Source: JAJDFU01 sp964641965 (GTDB taxonomy: Bacteria > Bacteroidota > Bacteroidia > Chitinophagales > Saprospiraceae). From it: a stretch of DNA of 49,999 bases. Under the pieces are notes generated by a model that had not been told where the DNA came from, made no database searches, and worked only from the letters and a program-made list of their open reading frames with translations. The DNA is taken from the NCBI GenBank assembly GCA_964641965.1, contig CAZXLD010000037.1, positions 1-49,999 of the forward strand, given 5' to 3'. The translations under genes were made by a program, and so were the position numbers. Shown here piece after piece: positions 19,411-26,661 of the stretch; positions within the stretch are counted from its first letter, which is position 1; every line of letters starts with the position of its first letter.

Positions 19411-19957
19411 ATTTGAAAGGTCCATTCGGGATCAGCGAGCGGAAATGGATCGAACTGAACCCGTACCTGTAGATCAACTTTGGAGCAGGATAAAGCCTGA
19501 GATCCAATCTAAGAAGGGAGCATCACAGCATTGGCGCATAGGGCGCAATTGGAAATTTCTGATGGTAGCTGCCTCATTTTTACTCATTGGAAGTATCGGA
19601 ACCTGGTTGTTTCTTCCTACCCAACATTCGAATCAAGAAATTCGAATTGCCCAACTTTTTCCCGACCTGGCCGAACAGGAAGAGGTTTACCTGCATCGAA
19701 TTGAGAATCGCATATCAGGTATTGATTGGGAAGATATTAATGAGGATGAGTTTCAGGGCATCTTTTCAGAATTGAAGAAACTGGAAGAAATACAAGAAAC
19801 AACTTGGCAAGACATTCAGGTGGAGCCCCGCAAGGAAGAGCTGGTCGGGATTTTAATGCGGTACTATGAACGCAAACTCATGGTACTGGATCGGTTGCAA
19901 AAGGAATTAGATCGACAAAAAATGCAAAAACAAAGAGATGAAGAAATCGAACTTTAA
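19394..19957 (+). CDS. Single-pass membrane protein, probable anti-sigma factor
   Basis: 187 residues with one transmembrane segment at about 53-71 (FLMVAASFLLIGSIGTWLF). The N-terminal cytoplasmic part (1-52) has the charged helices and WxRIKPEI segment often seen in short Bacteroidota anti-sigma proteins, but no zinc-binding HxxxCxxC motif. The periplasmic part (72-187) is acidic, then strongly helical and charged, ending in a probable coiled coil (MRYYERKLMVLDRLQKELDR). Overlap with the sigma gene (17 bases) and with the next gene (20 bases) points to translational coupling. The anti-sigma role is inferred from position and topology. Confidence 0.65.
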   Translation: MMHWDEFERSIRDQRAEMDRTEPVPVDQLWSRIKPEIQSKKGASQHWRIGRNWKFLMVAASFLLIGSIGTWLFLPTQHSNQEIRIAQLFPDLAEQEEVYLHRIENRISGIDWEDINEDEFQGIFSELKKLEEIQETTWQDIQVEPRKEELVGILMRYYERKLMVLDRLQKELDRQKMQKQRDEEIEL

Positions 19958-21227
19958 AGGATTGGTCTTTTTAACACTGGCCTTGTGGTCCATGACGTTG
20001 ACCGGTCAGGACAAAGAAATCCGGAAGCGTTTCTCTGAAGTCAGCCAAGTCCAAATGGATATCCGCTACGGAGATCTGGTTGTTTCTAAATCTTCCAATG
20101 ATGAGGTTAGTCTTCAGGTTCTGGTAAACGTAGAAGGAAAGTCGGAAGAATCGATAAAACAAGTATTGGACCGGTTCAATATGAAAACTTCCAAAGCGGG
20201 AAACCGGCTGCGCATCAATTTAGATTTTGAGGTCAAACAGTGGAATGAACGCAATGGGAGAATGACGCTAACCTTTGATGATGGAACGCGGATCAAAGAC
20301 CTTTCCCAAATCGAAGTACAATACTTTCTAAGTGTACCCGATCTGGAGCAACTCGAGATCTCTACCAAGTATAAGGATATCGAAATCACCCAGAATCTGA
20401 ATACCGACCTGAAGGTTAACCTATACACCGGCAATTTAACGGCTCAAGATATCAGTGGTTCCTTTTCCATGGACTGTAAGTATGGCAAGGCTCGCATCAA
20501 AAAAACAGGGGCGGCAGATGTAAAGCTTTACGATGGCCAGTTGGAAATGGGCAACAGCGGTCTGGTCCAATTGGACAGCAAATACTCGGATATTGAAATG
20601 GGAAGTTGTGAATCGCTTGATCTGTTGAGCTATGAAGATGACTTCCGCTCCCGCAATATTCAGAAAATGTTAGAAGTGGATGCCAAGTATTCTAAAATCG
20701 AGGTGGGGGATTTCCAAGAAGCTCAGCTCGAACTGTATGATTCAAACCTGGAGTTGGGCTCGGGGAGTCAAGTAAAAGTATCCAGTAAGTATGGAGACTT
20801 AAAGTTGGGGATCTTAAAAGAATTGGCTTTTAGCCTGTCTTACGATGATGATATTTCGGTCACCGAACTGGAGTCCTTAGATCTTAATTCCAAATATTCC
20901 AAAGTAGATATTGGACGGGTTACCAAAAGGCTGCGGTTGGATTCCTATAATGACCAAGTTGATATAAATCGCTTCGAAGGAAATATGGAGTTGTTGGAGT
21001 TTAATGGTAAGTATACTTCCCTGGACCTGGGGATGTCCTCCGAGCTTGAGTTCCGAATCAAAGCCACACTAACCTATGGGGATTTAAAATTCGAAGAATC
21101 GGCTTACCATATCCAGTACTTGAAGGAAAAGAATAATCAGATTGAGTTTAGCGCCAAGACAAAGGGTGCAAATGAGCAAAGTCCATTAGTGGAATTGGTA
21201 GGATACGATTGTAAGATCCGCTTGTAA
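19938..21227 (+). CDS. Secreted beta-solenoid (DUF4097/GIN-like adhesin) protein
   Basis: 429 residues with a signal peptide (1-23, ending TLTGQ). From about residue 110 the protein is built of short repeats in which a Lys-Tyr pair followed by Ser, Gly or Thr recurs (TKYKDIEI, CKYGKARI, SKYSDIEM, AKYSKIEV, SKYGDLKL, SKYSKVDI, GKYTSLDL) every 45-50 residues, alternating with Tyr-Asp/Glu-Asp strands. This spacing suggests a two-sided parallel beta-helix, as in head-GIN/DUF4097 putative adhesins. Third gene of the sigma cassette and overlapping it, so probably under the same control. It may be an envelope sensor or target of the sigma factor; no enzyme motif is visible. Confidence 0.7.
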   Translation: MKKSNFKGLVFLTLALWSMTLTGQDKEIRKRFSEVSQVQMDIRYGDLVVSKSSNDEVSLQVLVNVEGKSEESIKQVLDRFNMKTSKAGNRLRINLDFEVKQWNERNGRMTLTFDDGTRIKDLSQIEVQYFLSVPDLEQLEISTKYKDIEITQNLNTDLKVNLYTGNLTAQDISGSFSMDCKYGKARIKKTGAADVKLYDGQLEMGNSGLVQLDSKYSDIEMGSCESLDLLSYEDDFRSRNIQKMLEVDAKYSKIEVGDFQEAQLELYDSNLELGSGSQVKVSSKYGDLKLGILKELAFSLSYDDDISVTELESLDLNSKYSKVDIGRVTKRLRLDSYNDQVDINRFEGNMELLEFNGKYTSLDLGMSSELEFRIKATLTYGDLKFEESAYHIQYLKEKNNQIEFSAKTKGANEQSPLVELVGYDCKIRL

Positions 21228-21274
21228 AAGACTTAATCACCCGACTGAAAAGGGACATACTTACTTTTTCCCTG

Positions 21275-21310
21275 ACTGCATCTTACTCGGAGAAGATGCA
21301 GTTTTTGTTT
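21275..21310 (+). terminator. Rho-independent terminator after the sigma cassette
   Basis: Perfect 10-bp stem (21275-21284 with 21293-21302), 8-base loop and a T-rich tail (21302-21310). It closes the sigma/anti-sigma/solenoid transcript and separates it from asnS. Confidence 0.9.
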
Positions 21311-21403
21311 AGCTGGTAGCTGTCGCTGTATAAGATGGGCTTGACTTCCTTGTTTTGCTTATTTTCGCCCACTCAAATGAGAAACCAAGGAAATCCGGCA
21401 GGT

Positions 21404-22837
21404 ATGGATAAACGAATTGAAATTGCTCAGCTTCTTCGAGACCCAAAGATTGATCATGCAGCAACCGTGGCAGGATGGGTGCGCGCCTTTCGGTCCAGGC
21501 GATTCATTGCATTGAACGACGGCACTTCGGCTCAAAATCTGCAAGTGGTTGTCGATTTTGAAGAGCTGCCGGAGGACATTCTCAAAAAAATCACTTTTCA
21601 CGCTTGTATTCGTGTGACCGGGCAGTTGGTCGAATCTCAAGGGGCAGGCCAGTCGGTTGAGTTGGTTGCCGATAGTGTAGAGATCCTGGGTGCTGCGGAT
21701 CCCGAACAGTACCCGCTTCAACCCAAGGCGCAGACCATGGAGTTTTTGCGCGATAATGCGCATTTTCGAATGCGTACCAATACCCTGGGAACTGTTTTTC
21801 GACTTCGACATAGTCTGGCGTATGCTGTCCATACCTATTTCCATGAGAATGGGTTTTATTACTTGCATACTCCGGTAATTACGGGGAGCGATGCCGAAGG
21901 GGCGGGAGAAATGTTCCGAGTGACCACACTGGATTTGGACAATCTGCCTCGTACGGAGGGGGGCACTATTGATTTCAAATCCGATTTTTTCCGGAAGCCA
22001 ACCAATCTAACAGTTTCCGGCCAATTGGAAGCGGAGATTGGTGCTCTCGCCCTGGGTAAGGTGTACACCTTTGGGCCCACCTTTCGGGCGGAGAATTCCA
22101 ATACCCCTCGTCATCTGGCGGAGTTTTGGATGATCGAACCGGAAATGGCTTTCTATGATATAGACGACAACATGGATCTGGCTGAGGACTTTGTCAAGTA
22201 CCTGATCCGGTATATGCTCGAGCATTACCCCGCCGAAATGCAGCTGCTGGATAAACGTATTCAGGATCTTGAGAAAAATATGAAAAAGGAGGATCGGCGT
22301 CCGATGGGACTGCTGGATACGTTGCGGTTTGTGGTGGATAATGATTTCGAACGGATTACCTATACAGAGGCCATTCGGTTGTTGCAAAACTCAAAGCCTT
22401 ACAAGAAAGGAAAGTTCCAATTCCCGGTTGAATGGGGCAAGGATTTGCAAGCTGAACACGAACGCTGGTTGGTGGAGAAGCATTTCAAGAAACCGGTAAT
22501 CGTGGTGGGGTATCCGGCTTCGATTAAAGCCTTTTACATGCGCATTAACGAAGACGGTAAAACAGTGGCGGCCATGGATGTTTTGTTCCCCGGGATTGGG
22601 GAGGTTATTGGTGGATCACAGCGAGAAGAACGTCTGGACGTTCTTCAGCAGCGAATGGCTGATTTCGACATTCCAGAAGAAGAGATGGGTTGGTATTTGG
22701 ATCTCAGACGATTCGGTGGAGCACCGCATTCCGGATTTGGTTTGGGATTTGAGCGGATGCTTCAATTTATAACGGGAATCACCAATATTCGGGATGTGAT
22801 TCCATTTCCCAGGACGCCTGGAAATGCTGAATTTTAG
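21404..22837 (+). CDS. asnS: Asparaginyl-tRNA synthetase
   Basis: Charges tRNA-Asn with asparagine in the cytoplasm. The ATG at 21404 gives 477 residues, close to the usual 460-470; an upstream in-frame ATG at 21335 would add 23 residues with no family support and would lie just after the terminator. Domains: N-terminal OB-fold anticodon-binding domain (AGWVRAFRSRRFIALNDG, about 18-110), then the class II catalytic core with motif 2 (TFRAENSNTPRHLAEFWMIE, near residue 223) and motif 3 (GFGLGFERML, near residue 444). No sign of truncation. Housekeeping gene between two independently regulated units. Confidence 0.95.
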   Translation: MDKRIEIAQLLRDPKIDHAATVAGWVRAFRSRRFIALNDGTSAQNLQVVVDFEELPEDILKKITFHACIRVTGQLVESQGAGQSVELVADSVEILGAADPEQYPLQPKAQTMEFLRDNAHFRMRTNTLGTVFRLRHSLAYAVHTYFHENGFYYLHTPVITGSDAEGAGEMFRVTTLDLDNLPRTEGGTIDFKSDFFRKPTNLTVSGQLEAEIGALALGKVYTFGPTFRAENSNTPRHLAEFWMIEPEMAFYDIDDNMDLAEDFVKYLIRYMLEHYPAEMQLLDKRIQDLEKNMKKEDRRPMGLLDTLRFVVDNDFERITYTEAIRLLQNSKPYKKGKFQFPVEWGKDLQAEHERWLVEKHFKKPVIVVGYPASIKAFYMRINEDGKTVAAMDVLFPGIGEVIGGSQREERLDVLQQRMADFDIPEEEMGWYLDLRRFGGAPHSGFGLGFERMLQFITGITNIRDVIPFPRTPGNAEF

Positions 22838-22864
22838 TCTCCGCAGCAAAAAACGGGATTGCTT

Positions 22865-24046
22865 ATGGAATTGGTAGAAGTACGGGATAAAAAGAGTTGG
22901 AAGCTTTTTTTTCAGGCAGCCCACCGGGTCTATAAAGAGGACCCACTTTGGGTCGCTCCATTGGAAGGAGAGCTTAAATCCATTTTTAATCCGGATGACA
23001 ATCAAGCTTTTGCTGATGGGGAAGCTCAGTTGTGGGTGTTGCTCGATAAGGGTCAGCCCGTTGCCCGAATTGCAGCCTTTATTGATCATGCACGCAACCG
23101 GGCCTTGAGTTATCCGGTAGGAGGAATTGGATTTTTCGAAAGCCTGGACCAGGAATCCTACGCCTCTCGTTTGCTGGATGCTGCCGAGGATTGGCTCAAG
23201 GAAAGAGGAGCTGAGGCAATAGATGGCCCAATCAATTGGGGCGAGCGGGACAAGTACTGGGGCTTGCTCGAAGTTGGTCATGGCTATATGCCCTTATTCC
23301 AGGAAAATTACCAGCCGGCTTACTATAAAAAGTTCTTTGTCGAGCGAGGATACCTCCCGTTTGAGCAAGTGTTGACCTTTCATGGCAACAGCCGTGAGAT
23401 TCCATTTGATCGCTTTGCGAAGGTGATTGATCGGCTCCGCGCTCGGTATGACATTCAGGTGGAGCGCCTGAACTGGAAGGATTTGGACCGTTTTGCTGCA
23501 GACTTCTGCGTTGTTTACAATGCCGCTTTTGGCGGTTATGAGCATTTCAAGCCGATTGAGCAGGAGGTAGTTGTTCACATGCTCGAACAAGCCAAACCCA
23601 TTGCAGATACGAACACCCTTGGGATCGCCTATTACGAGGGAAAACCTGCAGGATTCATCGCCTTTTTCCCGGATATAAATCCATTGCTGCAAAAAGCAAA
23701 AGGTAAGTTGAATTGGAGGACATTGCCCGGTTTTCTCTGGCGCAAACGAACAACTCGGGAATTCGGCACCCGGGGCATGGGCTTCGGCATCCATCCTGAA
23801 TACAAGTCCAAGGGTATTTTTGCTTTCCTTACAAATGATATGGCAATTCCGGAGAATCTGGCTCGGTATCCCGATATGTATTTGTGTACGGTTCGAGCTC
23901 ATAATACGGAAGCGGTGAGTATCTACTTTAAGTTAGGTGTGAAAATTCAGCGCGTCCATGTTGCTTACCGGAAACCGCTCCGAGCCGACTTGAGTATTGA
24001 ACCCTTTGAATTTGTTGATCCTTCAACCTATGAGGTGACCAAGTGA
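22865..24046 (+). CDS. GNAT-like acyltransferase-fold protein
   Basis: 394 residues from the ATG at 22865 (a TTG two codons earlier is also possible). The sequence looks like a tandem GNAT arrangement: an N-terminal half with ELVEVRDKKSWKLFFQAAHRVYKEDPLWVAP, written here in parts over residues 1-40, and a C-terminal half (about 200-360) with GFIAFFPDIN, RGMGFGIHPEYKSKGIFAFL and VRAHNTEAVSIYFKLGVK, the last matching the acetyl-CoA-binding and C-terminal helix pattern of N-acetyltransferases. No membrane segment. The substrate is unknown. It follows asnS by 27 bases and may be co-transcribed with it. Similar proteins are usually annotated as hypothetical or GNAT family. Confidence 0.6.
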   Translation: MELVEVRDKKSWKLFFQAAHRVYKEDPLWVAPLEGELKSIFNPDDNQAFADGEAQLWVLLDKGQPVARIAAFIDHARNRALSYPVGGIGFFESLDQESYASRLLDAAEDWLKERGAEAIDGPINWGERDKYWGLLEVGHGYMPLFQENYQPAYYKKFFVERGYLPFEQVLTFHGNSREIPFDRFAKVIDRLRARYDIQVERLNWKDLDRFAADFCVVYNAAFGGYEHFKPIEQEVVVHMLEQAKPIADTNTLGIAYYEGKPAGFIAFFPDINPLLQKAKGKLNWRTLPGFLWRKRTTREFGTRGMGFGIHPEYKSKGIFAFLTNDMAIPENLARYPDMYLCTVRAHNTEAVSIYFKLGVKIQRVHVAYRKPLRADLSIEPFEFVDPSTYEVTK

Positions 24047-24107
24047 GATCCATACGCTTGGATGTCCAAGGTTACGGATGAGGATTTACCAATGATTTTT
24101 GTCACTC

Positions 24108-24123
24108 CTTTTCCATGGAAAAG
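24108..24123. promoter_or_regulatory. Perfect 16-bp palindrome upstream of the first CstB-like gene
   Basis: CTTTTCCATGGAAAAG is fully self-complementary and lies 116 bases before the start of the persulfide dioxygenase gene, in a 192-base gap with no gene. It could be a dimeric regulator site or a chance palindrome. Confidence 0.35.
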
Positions 24124-24193
24124 TCATCCTTCTCGTGTGATTCCGATCACGACGGCAGGCTGATTGCTGATCTAATTTTGAGATCGAAATCAA

Positions 24194-24211
24194 TGGAATT
24201 GAATGATTCCA
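24194..24211. promoter_or_regulatory. Dyad TGGAAT-N6-ATTCCA upstream of the first CstB-like gene
   Basis: Two 6-base arms in inverted orientation lie 27 bases before the start codon. A related dyad (AATGGA-N9-TCCATT) occurs at 26618-26638, 23 bases before the paralogous gene. Shared position and a common TGGA/TCCA core make a common operator plausible. Confidence 0.4.
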
Positions 24212-24238
24212 ATCTTTAAAAGATAATGTACCTAACTG

Positions 24239-25648
24239 ATGAAAGTAGAACAGATTTATACCGGATGCCTGGCCGAAGCAGCCTATTACATTGAGAGCGA
24301 AGGAGAAGCTGCCATTATTGACCCCTTGCGGGAAACCGAGCCCTACATCGAGCGTGCGGAAGCCGATAGTGCCAAGATCAAATATGTACTCGAGACCCAT
24401 TTTCATGCGGACTTTGTGTCAGGCCACCTGGATCTAGCCAAAGAGACCGGAGCTACCATCGTATTTGGGCCTACTGCAGAACCCAACTTTGAAGCCCTTA
24501 CTACCGAGGATGGTCAAATCCTGAAGCTCGGAAAGGTCACTATTCAGGTTCTGCATACGCCCGGGCATACCATGGAAAGTACTACCTATTTGCTGCGGGA
24601 TGAAAACGGAAAAGACTATGCCATTTTTACGGGTGATACGCTCTTTTTAGGAGATGTTGGTCGGCCGGACCTGGCTGTTAAAACAGATTTGAGCCGCGAG
24701 GACTTAGCAGGGCATTTGTTTGATAGTCTGCGCAACCAGATTATGCCGCTAGCTGACGGTGTCATTGTATACCCCGGCCATGGGGCAGGCTCTGCTTGCG
24801 GTAAAAAGATGAGTAAGGATACCTGGGGGTATTTAGACGAACAAAAGCAGTTCAATTATGCACTCCGAGCCGACATGACCAAAGCAGAGTTCGTAAAAGA
24901 GGTTACTACAGGGCTTGTAGACCCACCCCAATATTTCCCGAAGAATGCGATAATGAATAAGATGGGATACGATAGTATTACCGAAGTACGGGATCGGGGT
25001 CTTCAGGCTTTAAGTGTGCGGGCATTCAAAGCAGCCTGGGAAGAAGAGGGGGCTTTGGTGATCGATACACGGCATCAGGATGCATTTGCCAAGGGCTTCA
25101 TTCCAGGATCTATTTTTATCGGGATTGACGACAATTTTGCTCCTTGGGTAGGTGCTTTAATTCCGGACCTTCGTCAACCCATCTTGTTTGTCGCAGATGC
25201 GGGCAAAGAAAATGAAGTGGTGACCCGTTTGGCTCGGGTAGGATATGACAATGCCATCGGCTACCTGAAAGGTGGCTTCGAAGCCTGGGTGAAGGCAGGT
25301 GAAGAAGTAGACCGGGTGACCGAAATTGAGACCGCTGCATTAGCAGGCAAATTTGGAGCGGAAATGCGGGTGCTGGATGTGCGCAAGGAGAGTGAGTACG
25401 ACGCTCAGCATCTGGCCGGGGCAACGAATTTTCCACTGGACTTTATCAACCGGAATTTTAGTGAGCTCGATCCAGAGCAGACCTACTATTTGCATTGCCA
25501 GGGTGGATATCGGTCTATGATCACGGCATCCATACTCAAGTCAAGAGGGTATCATCAGATCATTAATATAAAAGGTGGATTTGATGCCCTGAAAGAACAT
25601 GGCGTTCTTCCATTGACCGAATATGTAGAACAAAGTACAGAGCTTTAA
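24239..25648 (+). CDS. CstB-like persulfide dioxygenase-rhodanese fusion, copy 1
   Basis: 469 residues. Oxidises glutathione or other persulfides to sulfite and moves sulfane sulfur. The N-terminal metallo-beta-lactamase-fold domain (1-255) has THFHADFVSGH (53-63), HTPGHT (106-111) and TGDTLFLGDVGRPD (131-144). By analogy with ETHE1/PDO the iron ligands are His56, His110 and Asp133. A first rhodanese domain (about 256-357) has no catalytic Cys (loop VADAGKEN), so it is a pseudo-rhodanese. The second (about 362-460) has CQGGYRS with Cys420. This MBL/pseudo-rhodanese/rhodanese order is that of staphylococcal CstB. Cytoplasmic. A close paralogue follows 1 kb downstream. Confidence 0.9.
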   Translation: MKVEQIYTGCLAEAAYYIESEGEAAIIDPLRETEPYIERAEADSAKIKYVLETHFHADFVSGHLDLAKETGATIVFGPTAEPNFEALTTEDGQILKLGKVTIQVLHTPGHTMESTTYLLRDENGKDYAIFTGDTLFLGDVGRPDLAVKTDLSREDLAGHLFDSLRNQIMPLADGVIVYPGHGAGSACGKKMSKDTWGYLDEQKQFNYALRADMTKAEFVKEVTTGLVDPPQYFPKNAIMNKMGYDSITEVRDRGLQALSVRAFKAAWEEEGALVIDTRHQDAFAKGFIPGSIFIGIDDNFAPWVGALIPDLRQPILFVADAGKENEVVTRLARVGYDNAIGYLKGGFEAWVKAGEEVDRVTEIETAALAGKFGAEMRVLDVRKESEYDAQHLAGATNFPLDFINRNFSELDPEQTYYLHCQGGYRSMITASILKSRGYHQIINIKGGFDALKEHGVLPLTEYVEQSTEL

Positions 25649-25683
25649 TAAAGCCAGGATAGCTAATAAGGCAGGATGAACTG

Positions 25684-25719
25684 GAAGGGCCGCTTTTCAA
25701 GCAGAAGCGGCCCTTCGTT
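25684..25719 (+). terminator. Terminator after CstB-like copy 1
   Basis: Perfect 12-bp GC-rich stem (25684-25695 with 25705-25716), 9-base loop, then only a short T run (GTTT). The strong stem 35 bases after the stop codon supports termination despite the weak tail. Confidence 0.75.
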
Positions 25720-25809
25720 TATGAAGAAGCCATTTGATCGATTTCAAAAACATAGTTTGTAGTATCTTTTCCTGACATGGACCTTCTTAGATGATTTAAA
25801 TGTATTGAA

Positions 25810-26139
25810 TTGGACTACCGAATAATCCATGAAAACCTAATTGAGGATGGAAGCCTGCAGACGCAATTTCGAGAAAAACTCGATGGCTATGCGCGCAAGA
25901 TTGATACCCTGCCCGAACGCTATCGGAAAGATGGGATATGGTGTGTCCGTTTATTTCGGTACGGCCCTGATGGTTTTCGAATCCAGATCGAAATGGATTG
26001 GCAGCTTAAAGAAGTGGTCACGGCCCGGGAAGGCCATGATCTGCTAAGGCTTACCGATTCAGCCTGGGAGGCTTTTTGGAAGCTCCTTGTAGAACAGGTA
26101 AAACATAAAGGAACCAGTAATCGCGACATTGAACACTAA
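25810..26139 (+). CDS. Small protein resembling HPF/RaiA ribosome hibernation factors
   Basis: 109 residues from a TTG start; the only earlier in-frame ATG (25777) runs into a stop after five codons. The layout is that of the S30EA/HPF fold: a first helix (LQTQFREKLDGYARKI), two or three strands (GIWCVRLFRYG, FRIQIEMDW, KEVVTAREG) and a final helix DLLRLTDSAWEAFWKLLVEQ that sits where HPF proteins have the conserved DMYxAIDxAxDKLxRQ helix. If so, it binds the small ribosomal subunit and stabilises idle ribosomes. The match is by pattern, not identity. Followed after 18 bases by a helical protein, and flanked by the two CstB-like genes. Confidence 0.5.
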   Translation: MDYRIIHENLIEDGSLQTQFREKLDGYARKIDTLPERYRKDGIWCVRLFRYGPDGFRIQIEMDWQLKEVVTAREGHDLLRLTDSAWEAFWKLLVEQVKHKGTSNRDIEH

Positions 26140-26157
26140 CAAAATACGACGAACCAC

Positions 26158-26544
26158 ATGTACTCCATTTCAAACGTAAACCTCATTCATTTTGAAGACC
26201 AGCTTTGGACAAAAGAACTCCTCTTTTTTCAAGATGAACTGGCCATCTATGGGCATCGCCTGGAAGATTTGGTAGCCAGGTCGCTCAGCAAAGAGCAAAT
26301 GGCCAAAGTAGAACACTTCCAAAATCAGTTTATCCGGGAGAAAGAAGTATTGGACCAACTCAAACGCGACATCAAAGTGCACGAGCAGCACTTGAGCCAG
26401 TTGGTAGAGGAGGGTCGAACCGTAGATGAGAAGGAAGCCGACATTCACGGTGCCTTGAAAGAGCGGATGGAAACGTTTCGCAAAATATACGGTGAGCTCA
26501 AACAGGAATTTTACGGGTTTTATGCTTCTCTCGGCCAGCAATGA
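26158..26544 (+). CDS. Helical coiled-coil protein of unknown function
   Basis: 128 residues, almost entirely charged and heptad-like (DELAIYGHRLEDLVARSLSK, LDQLKRDIKVHEQHLSQLVE, LKERMETFRKIYGELKQEFY). No signal peptide, membrane segment or enzyme motif. I do not recognise a family. The 18-base spacing after the HPF-like gene suggests one transcript, and the position between the two persulfide dioxygenase genes suggests a stress role, but that is inference only. Confidence 0.7.
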   Translation: MYSISNVNLIHFEDQLWTKELLFFQDELAIYGHRLEDLVARSLSKEQMAKVEHFQNQFIREKEVLDQLKRDIKVHEQHLSQLVEEGRTVDEKEADIHGALKERMETFRKIYGELKQEFYGFYASLGQQ

Positions 26545-26608
26545 TGGAAGGAAAGGCTACGATATTGCTATGTGATGGTTCTCACTGACAAGATGGTAGG
26601 TCTTCATT

Positions 26609-26616
26609 TATATTTG
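26609..26616 (+). promoter_or_regulatory. Bacteroidota -7 element upstream of CstB-like copy 2
   Basis: TATATTTG matches TAnnTTTG exactly, 45 bases before the start codon. No clear TTG at the -33 position was found, so this is a partial promoter match. Confidence 0.45.
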
Positions 26617-26617
26617 T

Positions 26618-26638
26618 AATGGACTTTAAAAATCCATT
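26618..26638. promoter_or_regulatory. Dyad AATGGA-N9-TCCATT upstream of CstB-like copy 2
   Basis: Perfect 6-base inverted arms that begin two bases after the -7 element, so a bound protein would cover the transcription start. The counterpart at 24194-24211 sits at the same place before copy 1. Confidence 0.4.
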
Positions 26639-26661
26639 GACCGAGATTAATTGTACAACCA

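Noticed and set aside
22616..23281. 221-codon minus-strand open frame over asnS and the GNAT-like gene
   Set aside because: Antisense to two conserved proteins and spanning their junction; no domain, no signal.
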